Source: JANQPA01 sp964628385
GTDB taxonomy: Bacteria; Bacteroidota; Bacteroidia; Chitinophagales; Saprospiraceae
DNA length: 26,316 nt
NCBI GenBank assembly: GCA_964628385.1
Contig: CAZVOD010000070.1
Span: 1 to 26,316 of the forward strand
Direction of reading: 5' to 3'
Numbering within the stretch: position 1 is the stretch's first letter; each line of letters begins with the position of its first letter. Below the pieces are notes generated by a model. The model was given only the letters and a program-made list of their open reading frames with translations, searched no databases and was not told where the DNA came from. Below are positions 7,671 to 14,860 of this stretch, one piece after another. Made by a program: the position numbers and the translations under genes.

Positions 7671-7686
7671 TAAAATCATCATCATC

Positions 7687-8787
7687 ATGTGCCGCTCTGT
7701 CCAGCTCCTCTTGGGTATAAGTCTGATGCTCATTCTGAATGCGTGTAAAAGCGATCCGCCCACTACTAAGGCCACTGAGCCCGCCTCTGCCGAGCCTGTC
7801 ATTCCCGATGGTTTACCGCTGATTGTTCAGCAAGCAGACCTAGCCCTGCGGGCAGAGCCAGATGTTAACAGTGCGCTGTTAGAGCTACTTCCTTCGGGAA
7901 CTATTCTTTATGATGTGGGTGAGGTGAGTAAAACAATCACGAGTTTGAGGTGGCAGGGAAAAAATTACCGGGCGCCCTGGATCAAAGTGAGTACGCCGGA
8001 GGGCCAGAAAGGCTGGGTAATGGCAGCTATGGCTTTTTTTGATCTATCGCCGGGTACGCAGGCGGATAGTTTGTATTTTTTGGAAAAATATTTTGCTGCC
8101 GCTTTCAATAATCAGCTGCTGGAAGCCCTGCAATCTTATCAGGCCGCGCTCGATACTGTGGCTACAATAGAAGATTTTATTGCTGCTTTTCAACGTTTGA
8201 AGTATCTTCGCGCACAACTGGAACAAGCACTGCAAAACAGAGCACCGTTCAATGATTATTTCTGGATCAAAGAAATAGTGCCGGGCCTGGTTCCGCAAAG
8301 AGCAGATACGCCTTCTGGCTTTGCCTTTTACATTGACTACAGGCCCTGGATGGCGTTGGCCAGGCAAACCGCCGCTGTTTTTGATGACAAATTTGTGGAG
8401 CTCTGTTATGCAGTCTATCCTATCGATAGCATTGAGTACGATTATCCGGGATGGTTCATCCAAACCGGGCCAAATGAAGGGCATAGTCTGCTGGGAAGGG
8501 GGATTCATCGAAAGCTGCTAGAGGATATTGAACAATTGGCGAAGGCTACTCATTCTTTTGATACGGAGTTGAATCCTTTGGTGCAAATGATAATTGACGA
8601 TATTCTTTTTCCCAATATAACCTACTGGGAAAGCCGAGAAATGATCGTCAAAGAGCTACAAAATATTATCGACTCAGATTACCAATTGCTGTCAGCGGAG
8701 GTAAAAAAAGGATTCAAACAGAGACTGAAGCGTTTTGAACAAGGAGCGGAAGATCAAAAACTGGATTTTCAATCCGGCTTGCGATAA
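7687..8787 (+). CDS. Lipoprotein with bacterial SH3 domain
   Basis: A 366-residue protein from ATG 7687. The open frame extends back to a TTG at 7627, but that part is the rpoD terminator, and only the ATG gives a proper signal peptide. MCRSVQLLLGISLMLILNAC ends in a lipobox-like LNAC with Cys20, predicting a lipid-anchored periplasmic or surface protein. Residues ~44-120 resemble a bacterial SH3 domain (LALRAEP, LLPSGTILYDVGEV, WIKVSTPEGQKGWV). The remaining ~245 residues are largely helical and rich in aromatic residues, and were not recognised. The next gene starts 29 bp downstream, so they are probably co-transcribed. Function unknown; SH3 domains often bind peptidoglycan or proteins. Confidence 0.75.
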   Translation: MCRSVQLLLGISLMLILNACKSDPPTTKATEPASAEPVIPDGLPLIVQQADLALRAEPDVNSALLELLPSGTILYDVGEVSKTITSLRWQGKNYRAPWIKVSTPEGQKGWVMAAMAFFDLSPGTQADSLYFLEKYFAAAFNNQLLEALQSYQAALDTVATIEDFIAAFQRLKYLRAQLEQALQNRAPFNDYFWIKEIVPGLVPQRADTPSGFAFYIDYRPWMALARQTAAVFDDKFVELCYAVYPIDSIEYDYPGWFIQTGPNEGHSLLGRGIHRKLLEDIEQLAKATHSFDTELNPLVQMIIDDILFPNITYWESREMIVKELQNIIDSDYQLLSAEVKKGFKQRLKRFEQGAEDQKLDFQSGLR

Positions 8788-8816
8788 ATTATTAATACAA
8801 ACAAATATAGATATAG

Positions 8817-9485
8817 ATGGGATTTTTTGCACTTTCAACCCTTTTAGTCGCTGGTGCCGGAGTATACCTGCTCACCCGCGCTATGCCCAACTTTAAAATT
8901 GGGAATAAAAAAATTCAGCAGGATCTCAAAGCCATGAAGGAAGAGTTGAGCAGTATAACACAGGACCTTATTCCTATGGCTGCTAAGGATATTGAGCTAT
9001 TGTCGGAGCGCCCCATCGATACCAATAATAAAAGAAGATTTACTCAGGATGCCAAAGGCCGGCTGGAGACCATTTTTCACGAACCAGTAGCGGCTTATTT
9101 CTACAGAAAATATCGCTCTAAAAAAGAGGATGCCCTACTGTACGTACAAATGAATCCTAATTCTTTCTATTACTGGGTTACTGAAGAGGGCATACGCCTG
9201 ACTATCAATAATAATTACATCGGTATTATCGATCAGGAAATGAGGCTATACGGAGGCACCAACAAACGCCTGATCGGTCGCCTGAATAGACACGACAGAG
9301 ACTACCATGCCGTAATTATCGGTGATAAAGAAGTGGGAGGGCTTTCCAACCGGCGGGATACAAGCAGCAAAGACCTAACAGGACGCGCCTTTGAATATGT
9401 GGCTGGTGATCTGTCCGACGGAGAAAAAGCATTGCTTTTAGCATTTGCCTATTGGGAAATTATCAATAATGAAATGGCTAAATAG
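8817..9485 (+). CDS. Membrane-anchored protein of unknown function
   Basis: A 222-residue protein. Residues 2-20 form one hydrophobic segment (GFFALSTLLVAGAGVYLL), then a charged helical, coiled-coil-like stretch (~32-65, KKIQQDLKAMKEELSSI), then a globular C-terminal part (~75-222) with FYYWVTEEGIRLTINNNYIG and a final alanine-rich helix (EKALLLAFAYWEIINNEM). This suggests an N-in anchor with a soluble domain. No family was recognised. It lies 29 bp after the SH3 lipoprotein, so the pair may work together in the envelope. Confidence 0.65.
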   Translation: MGFFALSTLLVAGAGVYLLTRAMPNFKIGNKKIQQDLKAMKEELSSITQDLIPMAAKDIELLSERPIDTNNKRRFTQDAKGRLETIFHEPVAAYFYRKYRSKKEDALLYVQMNPNSFYYWVTEEGIRLTINNNYIGIIDQEMRLYGGTNKRLIGRLNRHDRDYHAVIIGDKEVGGLSNRRDTSSKDLTGRAFEYVAGDLSDGEKALLLAFAYWEIINNEMAK

Positions 9486-9648
9486 GCTTGTTTTTACCTT
9501 TTTGAAGAAATAAAAAATTTTGTAATTTCTGAAAGAATTCAATACTTTTAAATAATGTCCTGACCAATTCCCGAACCAAGTTACACATTTTTTGTTTTTG
9601 AAGATGTTTTGTATGTAAGCGGTGGTGCGAAAAGTATGATTCGAGAAA

Positions 9649-9662
9649 ATCCCTATAGGGAT
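9649..9662. repeat. 14-bp perfect palindrome
   Basis: ATCCCTATAGGGAT is a perfect dyad in AT-rich noncoding DNA. It could be a binding site for a dimeric regulator; nothing else supports this. Confidence 0.35.
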
Positions 9663-9805
9663 GGAATGTAGGTAAAAGAAAATAAAGCGTAAAAAAGGTT
9701 GTCTTATCCTCAGGGATGTAATCTGGCTACTTACATCTTAGTCCTAATGGGGTAAAGCTGATGTTTTTTCCAATCATATATTTTAACACCTTATCATGTA
9801 AAGTA

Positions 9806-9817
9806 TAGTTTAAACTA
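9806..9817. promoter_or_regulatory. 12-bp palindrome at the start of the Nudix-like gene
   Basis: TAGTTTAAACTA is a perfect dyad ending 6 bp before the ATG at 9824. Its position in the likely promoter/leader suggests an operator, but AT-rich palindromes also arise by chance. Confidence 0.3.
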
Positions 9818-9823
9818 ACGATT

Positions 9824-10252
9824 ATGGGAATAAGAAAGAAGATTAACCTTGTCATCTATAGGTTTAAGGAAAGGGGGCTTGAGGTGTTTATGGTAAATAA
9901 CAATCCTGAAGATGAAAGCCAGTGGGTAATGCCATCCGGAGAGATTGAAGACGAAAACTCCAAAGCCCTGACTCAGGAGGATAACTATATTGAACTGGAT
10001 CCGGTAAAAGACGATAATGGTGGCGAAGAAGGTGCCATAGCCGTAGAAGGAGAGTGGCATGACATTCCTTCTCTGAAGGCTATGCTGGTAGAAGACGCTG
10101 CAATGCTAAAGGAGAAGTTTAAGGACCTTGAAAAAGGCACTTTCCTTGCAGTGAGAGAAGCGGCCAAAAAAATACTTCCGCAGTACCAATATGAATTTCT
10201 TAAGGAACTCAAAGATATTATGACTGATCGCAATTCTACTAAAGATATGTAG
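9824..10252 (+). CDS. Hypothetical protein, possibly degenerate Nudix fold
   Basis: A 142-residue acidic soluble protein. The N terminus INLVIYRFKERGLEVFMV, then QWVMPSGEIED (33-43), looks like the first strands and the WxxPGGxxE stretch of Nudix hydrolases. The acidic 45-75 would be an insert, and TFLAVREAAKKILP (105-118) sits where the catalytic REUxEExGU helix belongs. However, the glycine pair is GE rather than GG and the double glutamate is AKK, so it should be catalytically dead if it is a Nudix fold. The family assignment is a weak inference. A hairpin terminator follows. Confidence 0.65.
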   Translation: MGIRKKINLVIYRFKERGLEVFMVNNNPEDESQWVMPSGEIEDENSKALTQEDNYIELDPVKDDNGGEEGAIAVEGEWHDIPSLKAMLVEDAAMLKEKFKDLEKGTFLAVREAAKKILPQYQYEFLKELKDIMTDRNSTKDM

Positions 10253-10275
10253 GCTTGCAGTGGCAGGTACGACCC

Positions 10276-10315
10276 CTACCACAGGAGCCATTTACCAGAG
10301 AGGCTTCTATGGTAG
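10276..10315. terminator. Bidirectional hairpin between convergent genes
   Basis: CTACCA (10276-10281) pairs with TGGTAG (10310-10315) and AGGAGCC (10283-10289) with GGCTTCT (10302-10308, one G-U), with a single mismatch and a 12-nt loop. It lies between the ends of the convergent Nudix-like and dehydrogenase genes and could serve both, although the flanking T-runs are weak. Confidence 0.5.
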
Positions 10316-10350
10316 TTGAAAGGGTGTTTTCTCTTTGAGTATTTGGGTAT

Positions 10351-11280
10351 TTAGTATTCCTTTCTGGTATTCACTTCCAGATACAACGGCTCACCGTTTT
10401 TATATCTTTTGTAATTTTCAACGATTTGCAGAGCCGCTTCTCTTTGTGCTGTGAGGCTGGCAACGTGAGGCGTGATGATCACATCTTTCCTGTTCCATAG
10501 TGGATGGTTTTCGGGTAGCGGTTCTTTATCAAAAACATCCAGGATGGCCATTTTGAGCTGACCTGAATCCAGTGCATGTATCAAATCCCGTTCATTGACA
10601 TGCGCGCCTCTGCCTACATTGATGAAGTAAGCCCCCTGTGGTAATTGTCCAAAAAAGTCGGCATCAAGCCAACCACTCGTTTGTCTGGTAAGCGGCAGGA
10701 GATTAACCAGTAAATTTATTTTCCCTAAAAAATCATTAATGGAATGTTCCTGAGCATTCATGCAGGTTACGCCATCTACAAGCTTTGGTGTATTGCTAAA
10801 ACCCAGGGTTGTAAAACCAAGTATACTGAGGTGTCGGGCAACATCTGCCCCCAGTTGTCCCATGCCTAGCACACCTATTTTCAGTGGAATATCCCGTTTT
10901 TTGGAGCTATCCCAAATACCGGCAGCCTGCTGGCGCTGATAGTAGAGAAAGTTCTTATGTATGTTCAAAACGGCCATGGTGACGTAGCGCCGCATACCTA
11001 CCACAAGATTATCATCTACAATTCGCGTGATTCTTACATCCGCCGGAAGTTGGTCATCAAAGATCAAATGATCGATACCCGCTCCGAGCGAACAGAGCAC
11101 CTTTACGCCGGGAAGTTTTTCCCATATATTCTGAGGATGAGACCATAATACCGCAAAATCAATAGGAGCATCCGCCGGGAGCTCCGGATAGACGAATAGG
11201 TTTTCTTTGGGAAGTTGTTGTTTAATAGTCTTAACGAGTTCATCAATATTTCTATCTGGTACAATGATTCCTATCGCCAT
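10351..11280 (-). CDS. D-isomer-specific 2-hydroxyacid dehydrogenase, glyoxylate/hydroxypyruvate reductase A type
   Basis: A 309-residue protein from ATG 11280; a GTG at 11289 would overlap the upstream stop (GTGA) and add three residues. NAD(P)-dependent reduction of glyoxylate or hydroxypyruvate is typical of the GhrA branch. The catalytic domain has LCSLGAGIDHL (62-72). The nucleotide-binding domain has GVLGMGQLGADVA (136-148, GxGxxG at 139-144). The catalytic triad is visible as Arg224 (NVGRGAHV), Glu253 (FDKEPLP) and His272 (TPHVAS). The gene follows the lipoprotein gene by 5 bp and cmk before it, so it is probably the last gene of that operon. The exact substrate is not readable. Confidence 0.9.
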   Translation of the reverse strand: MAIGIIVPDRNIDELVKTIKQQLPKENLFVYPELPADAPIDFAVLWSHPQNIWEKLPGVKVLCSLGAGIDHLIFDDQLPADVRITRIVDDNLVVGMRRYVTMAVLNIHKNFLYYQRQQAAGIWDSSKKRDIPLKIGVLGMGQLGADVARHLSILGFTTLGFSNTPKLVDGVTCMNAQEHSINDFLGKINLLVNLLPLTRQTSGWLDADFFGQLPQGAYFINVGRGAHVNERDLIHALDSGQLKMAILDVFDKEPLPENHPLWNRKDVIITPHVASLTAQREAALQIVENYKRYKNGEPLYLEVNTRKEY

Positions 11281-11285
11281 GTGGC

Positions 11286-11954
11286 TCACTTATTTTTTCT
11301 GAATGCATTACAAAAAGCAATATAATCTTTGCAGGCCAGCTTACTCTTGTACATGGCTTTGTTGAGGGCCGCTTTGTTATTGCCGGCAAGGCCCCAGGCG
11401 GCCAGGCTGTCGGGTAGTTCTTCCTCGAGTAGCTCAATAGTCATGAGCTGCTTATCGATCGCCAGTGCCGCCCCGGAGGCTGTTACCTGCTCGAGGCAAG
11501 CCCTGGCATTGAGATAATAGCCTGGGATGCGTTCGAGGTTGTAGGTCAGCCGCTGGAGTTTTTGTCGCGTCGACAAACCATCGTCCAGCAGTACCTTTTT
11601 GAGCTTGGCACCAGCATTGCGCATATCCGGAGCATGCTGCAAGGCAGTGAGAAAGGCATCAATATTTCTTAGGTGATTTATCAATTGATTGCGCTGGATA
11701 GTTACGACTTCAGAAGCCCTTCCCAATTGATCCATTTCGGTTTGAAATTTTCCTACCTTAATTTTTAAGTTCTCAATCACCTGGCAAGAAAGCGTATCCA
11801 GGCTATCAGACCGGGCAATGTCGGTGATAAAGTCCTGTGGGAAAACGCCGTAGATTTCCTCTTTCAGCCGCTCAGTAGCATATCTGCCAGTACACCCAAA
11901 TAATAGCCAGGAGCAAACAAAAAGGAATAGACTTTGCAGGCACCGGCTCAGCAT
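11286..11954 (-). CDS. Lipoprotein of unknown function
   Basis: A 222-residue protein. The signal peptide MLSRCLQSLFLFVCSWLLFG is followed by Cys21 in the lipobox LFGC, predicting lipid modification and envelope location. The mature part is almost entirely helical with heptad-like leucines (LKEEIYGVF, VIENLKIKVGKFQTEM, QLINHLRNIDAFL, LIDKQLMTIELLEEEL-type helices). No family was recognised. Its ATG overlaps the end of cmk by 7 bp and its stop almost touches the dehydrogenase start, which indicates translational coupling in a three-gene operon. Confidence 0.75.
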   Translation of the reverse strand: MLSRCLQSLFLFVCSWLLFGCTGRYATERLKEEIYGVFPQDFITDIARSDSLDTLSCQVIENLKIKVGKFQTEMDQLGRASEVVTIQRNQLINHLRNIDAFLTALQHAPDMRNAGAKLKKVLLDDGLSTRQKLQRLTYNLERIPGYYLNARACLEQVTASGAALAIDKQLMTIELLEEELPDSLAAWGLAGNNKAALNKAMYKSKLACKDYIAFCNAFRKNK

Positions 11955-12622
11955 GACATTCTTATTTTAGCCAGTACTTCCACCATACCTAGCTGTTCTT
12001 GTCGGCTCAGATTAGAATTGTCAATCAAAACAGCATCTGCTGCCTGGGTGAGCGGGCTGTTATCGCGGGTAGAGTCAAGATGATCTCTTTTTTCGAGGTT
12101 TTCTCTGACTGCTTCTCGGCTGCTCGGAAAGCCTTTGAATTGCAGCTCCAGATACCTGCGTTCGACCCGTATGTCAAGGCTGGCATTTAGGAAAAGCTTG
12201 AGCTCTGCCTCCGGAAAAACAACGGTACCAATATCCCGGCCGTCCATGACGATGCCTTTGTCGGCTCCGGCTTTTTTTTGTAGGGCCACCATCTCCCGGC
12301 GAACTTCAGGGATAGCGGCTACCGGGCTGACTTTTTGTGAAACCTCCATTGATCGGATTTGCTCTTCTACGTCCTTTTTGTTCAGTACTGTCCTGTTTTC
12401 TCCGTTTTTCCTGTAAAAAGAAACATGGATATGTTGCAATGCTGCCCGAACGGCATGCCTATCATGGATATCTACCTGATGCTCTAAAAAAAAGAGCGTG
12501 GTAGCCCTGTACATAGCGCCGGAATCTATGTAAGCGTAGTTTAAAGCCCGGGCCAAATCTCTGGCTAGGGTACTTTTTCCACAGGAGGAAAAACCGTCAA
12601 TAGCAATGATTAGTTTTTTCAA
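11948..12622 (-). CDS. cmk: Cytidylate kinase, TTG start
   Basis: A 224-residue protein that phosphorylates CMP and dCMP with ATP, feeding CTP/dCTP pools. The P-loop is GFSSCGKST (10-18). YIDSGAMYRATTL (31-43) is the CMP-binding signature, IVMDGRDIGTVVFP (124-137) the conserved arginine/aspartate region, RVERRYLEL (152-160) and EKRDHLDSTRDNSPL (177-191) the lid and C-terminal contacts. The N terminus MKKLIIAIDG fits the family exactly, yet the codon there is TTG at 12620-12622. An in-frame TAA lies five codons upstream and no ATG intervenes, so TTG (or CTG two codons earlier) must be used. First gene of the cmk-lipoprotein-dehydrogenase operon. Confidence 0.95.
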   Translation of the reverse strand: MKKLIIAIDGFSSCGKSTLARDLARALNYAYIDSGAMYRATTLFFLEHQVDIHDRHAVRAALQHIHVSFYRKNGENRTVLNKKDVEEQIRSMEVSQKVSPVAAIPEVRREMVALQKKAGADKGIVMDGRDIGTVVFPEAELKLFLNASLDIRVERRYLELQFKGFPSSREAVRENLEKRDHLDSTRDNSPLTQAADAVLIDNSNLSRQEQLGMVEVLAKIRMSC

Positions 12623-12653
12623 ATCCAGTAAGTTTTAACCACTGCTCAAAAGT

Positions 12654-12688
12654 AAAGGTTTTGTCCCTACTTTAGGGATAAAACCTTT
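12654..12688. terminator. Strong hairpin between DUF2795 gene and cmk
   Basis: AAAGGTTTT (12654-12662) pairs with AAAACCTTT (12680-12688) and TCCCTA (12664-12669) with TAGGGA (12673-12678), with one G-U or A-C position and a 3-nt loop. This 15-16 bp stem probably ends the DUF2795 transcript upstream of cmk. Confidence 0.6.
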
Positions 12689-12757
12689 ATTATTAAACAA
12701 AATAGCTAAATACAAGAGCTGCTAAGTGGAGGTTAAGACAATAATACAATTACTTGA

Positions 12758-12979
12758 TCAATACTCGTCTTCATTAAACAAAAAGTCGTCCTTACGAGGA
12801 TAATCTGGCCAGATATCTTCAATACCTTCATATACCTCTCCCTCGTCCTCCATTTGTTGGAGATTTTCAATCACCTCTAGTGGCGCTCCTGATCTGATAG
12901 CATAGTCAATAAGCTCATCTCTGGTCGCTGGCCAAGGTGCGTCTTCCAAATGATAGGCTAATTCTAATGTCCAGTACAT
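12758..12979 (-). CDS. DUF2795-family protein
   Basis: A 73-residue acidic protein. MYWTLELAYHLEDAPWPATR with ELIDYAIRSGAP, a DUF2795-like domain, is followed by an acidic tail (IEDIWPDYPRKDDFLFNEDEY) rich in aspartate and glutamate. Nearly identical small proteins are widespread and conserved in Bacteroidota. The function is unknown. The start is ATG at 12979 and it has its own apparent terminator, so it is probably a single-gene unit. The high conservation suggests a housekeeping role, but that is inference. Confidence 0.85.
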   Translation of the reverse strand: MYWTLELAYHLEDAPWPATRDELIDYAIRSGAPLEVIENLQQMEDEGEVYEGIEDIWPDYPRKDDFLFNEDEY

Positions 12980-13393
12980 ATAGTTTTGTTTGAATTGAAA
13001 TCAAATGGCAGATAATGAATGCGCAACCCTTTATTACCGCTTATTTTCGTATTTATAGTCCCGAAAAGACTTTCTGCTGAGCGGTGGAGTAGTGAGCACT
13101 CTTTTAATTACCTACACTGATTAAAATAACTTTTGACAGACTTGTTTTATTAGACTTTATTCCAAATCCTTCCTGTCAAAAAAACAGTTCAATCTTACCA
13201 TTAATCACCTGTATTAAACAAGCCTGATGAATTTTTGCCAATTCATTTTTTAGAAACGTTAAAATTTCAAAATGTTTCGTACAGTGACTGATAAAGTCAA
13301 AAAAAGGGAAAAAACCAAACATGTTTTCCCCTTTTTGGGCAAATATCTAAATATTATGCTTACAAGCAAGCAATTAAGCCAGTACTTTATGTT
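12980..13393. other. Intergenic, one terminator, no gene seen
   Basis: A 414-base AT-rich gap between two minus-strand genes. It contains the terminator of the transglutaminase-like gene at 13299-13336 and presumably the promoter of the DUF2795 gene, but no exact minus-strand TAnnTTTG was found. No ORF or RNA gene was recognised. Confidence 0.5.
13299..13336 (-). terminator. Intrinsic terminator of the transglutaminase-like gene
   Basis: On the minus strand AAAAAGGGGAAAA pairs with TTTTCCCTTTTT (one bulged base), and the right side runs into seven T (complement of 13299-13305). It lies 57 bp after the stop of the upstream minus-strand gene. Confidence 0.65.
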
Positions 13394-14608
13394 TTATTTA
13401 TAAGCACTGATAATTTCGTAAGCTTTGTCACTGTATCCTTTTGGGAACTTACCTACTGTCTCTGAGTTGGAAGGTCCTGTAGGATCGCACACATAATATT
13501 TTCGATCATTAAAACGGACGTATTCTCCATGTAGTTCATCGCTTTCTATTCCAATCGTTAAATGGTCGTCAAAAGCGATAGCTACCATAGGGAGGTTCAT
13601 CAGGTTTTTGATCAATTGATAGAAGAGTGCTGAGCGGTCCTCACAATCCGAGAATGGATAATAAAGGACTTCATCCGCAATCATGGGTTTACTTTTGCCA
13701 AAAAAAGTTTTATCCTCTTTGTATTCAAAGGAGGAGCGAGTGAAGGTAGCTAATAGTTGTATGGACGCCAGCGGGGATTTACCTTCCAGTGCTTTTTGCA
13801 GCTGTGGGATCAGGCTTTGGTACGCTACCGCTGAAAGCGGTACTTTCAGGTATTGATCTTCTGCAAAATAAGGGTAATCTTTCATGATCTGAATGACCGT
13901 CCGGTCAATTTCCAGGTTGATTTCATACCGACGGCCCTGGAAAGAAAATTCGACCTGCCTTGTAATAATGTCATTGGGTAAAGCCGCGTGGTATTGAAAA
14001 TAAAACGAAAAGGGAAAGCGGTTTTCTTTTGGCCGGAAATTGAGCAGAAACAACTCCTCATTTTGAGCATTATAGCCTTTTCTAAAGCTGGTTAAATTGG
14101 CATACACTCTGTTGGCATCCCGGATGAGCGGAATCTCATAGAGCTTATCCTCAGAATAAACACAAATAAAAACTTTATTCGGCAGGTAGGTCACTCGGGT
14201 ATCAAACCCCAGTTCGGTGAGTATAAACCAACTGGCTAGTTCTTTTTCTATTATCGCGTGTCGCCCAAAAATCTTATCCACGGCTTTGTAGATGAGTTTG
14301 TAAAATAGCCAATCACTCAGGCCCAGGGTATTCCTGAAGTACCTCAAATCTCTGATAAGGTGTTCGTACTGTGTTGCTTTTAGGATGTGGTAATACTTGC
14401 TAATGGATTTTTCAGAAACTTTATGGACAAATGGCGATTGAAAATCTGAGGGATATCTCAGGGTCACTGGTAGAGAAAAATATTCAAAAGAGATAGATTG
14501 TATCTTGTTTTCTTTTGATAGTAAATCACAGGTGGCTGCTTGGGCTCCCGGGGTCAGCAGGAATAGAAATACACTTACATAAGAACCGTATTGTTTTAGT
14601 ATGTCCAT
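13394..14608 (-). CDS. Secreted transglutaminase-like cysteine-protease-fold protein
   Basis: A 404-residue protein from ATG 14608; the open frame reaches back to a TTG at 14632, but the ATG gives the cleaner signal peptide MDILKQYGSYVSVFLFLLTPGAQA. The C-terminal third carries a transglutaminase-like triad: Cys322 in SDCEDRS, His349 in DDHLTIG and Asp375 in CDPTG, in the usual order and spacing. The N-terminal ~270 residues have basic, aromatic-rich helices and strands that were not assigned. The likely role is a periplasmic peptidase or amidase, or an inactive scaffold; the substrate is unknown. It has its own terminator and is separated from queA by 250 bp. Confidence 0.75.
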   Translation of the reverse strand: MDILKQYGSYVSVFLFLLTPGAQAATCDLLSKENKIQSISFEYFSLPVTLRYPSDFQSPFVHKVSEKSISKYYHILKATQYEHLIRDLRYFRNTLGLSDWLFYKLIYKAVDKIFGRHAIIEKELASWFILTELGFDTRVTYLPNKVFICVYSEDKLYEIPLIRDANRVYANLTSFRKGYNAQNEELFLLNFRPKENRFPFSFYFQYHAALPNDIITRQVEFSFQGRRYEINLEIDRTVIQIMKDYPYFAEDQYLKVPLSAVAYQSLIPQLQKALEGKSPLASIQLLATFTRSSFEYKEDKTFFGKSKPMIADEVLYYPFSDCEDRSALFYQLIKNLMNLPMVAIAFDDHLTIGIESDELHGEYVRFNDRKYYVCDPTGPSNSETVGKFPKGYSDKAYEIISAYK

Positions 14609-14803
14609 TTTAATAGTATAGTTACCTTTCAAACTTCTTTTTTAATGTCTTAACGCTAAATTTATTACTTCTTTTCTAGTGGCTACCGTATAAGAAGTAC
14701 AACTAATACGGAAAAGTTAAAAACAAAGATTCAAACTAAAGACTATTAGCCGCAGGGAAACTACAGTAAAGGAAGGTAAAGTAGGATGAGAACGGAAAAG
14801 AAA

Positions 14804-14854
14804 TTTCCTCTCACAAACCTGTCAAATTACACTTTGTTGGTGTTGTGAGAGAAA
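14804..14854 (-). terminator. Terminator of queA
   Basis: TTTC-C-TCTCACAA (14804-14816) pairs with TTGTGAGAGAAA (14843-14854), 12 bp with one bulge. It lies 6 bp beyond the queA stop on the minus strand and is followed there by AAATTTCTTTT. Confidence 0.55.
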
Positions 14855-14860
14855 GTTATA

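Larger units (their letters stand above)
9486..9823. other. Intergenic, palindromes only
   Basis: A 338-base, AT-rich gap with no credible ORF. It holds a 14-bp palindrome (9649-9662), a small hairpin GATGTAA/TTACATC (9715-9721/9731-9737) and a 12-bp palindrome 6 bp before the next start (9806-9817). No exact TAnnTTTG element was found; TACTTTTA near 9543 is one base off. Confidence 0.5.

Noticed and set aside
7627..7686. Twenty-codon N-terminal extension of the SH3 lipoprotein from a TTG
   Set aside because: This stretch is the rpoD intrinsic terminator, and the extension would destroy the lipoprotein signal peptide that begins at ATG 7687.
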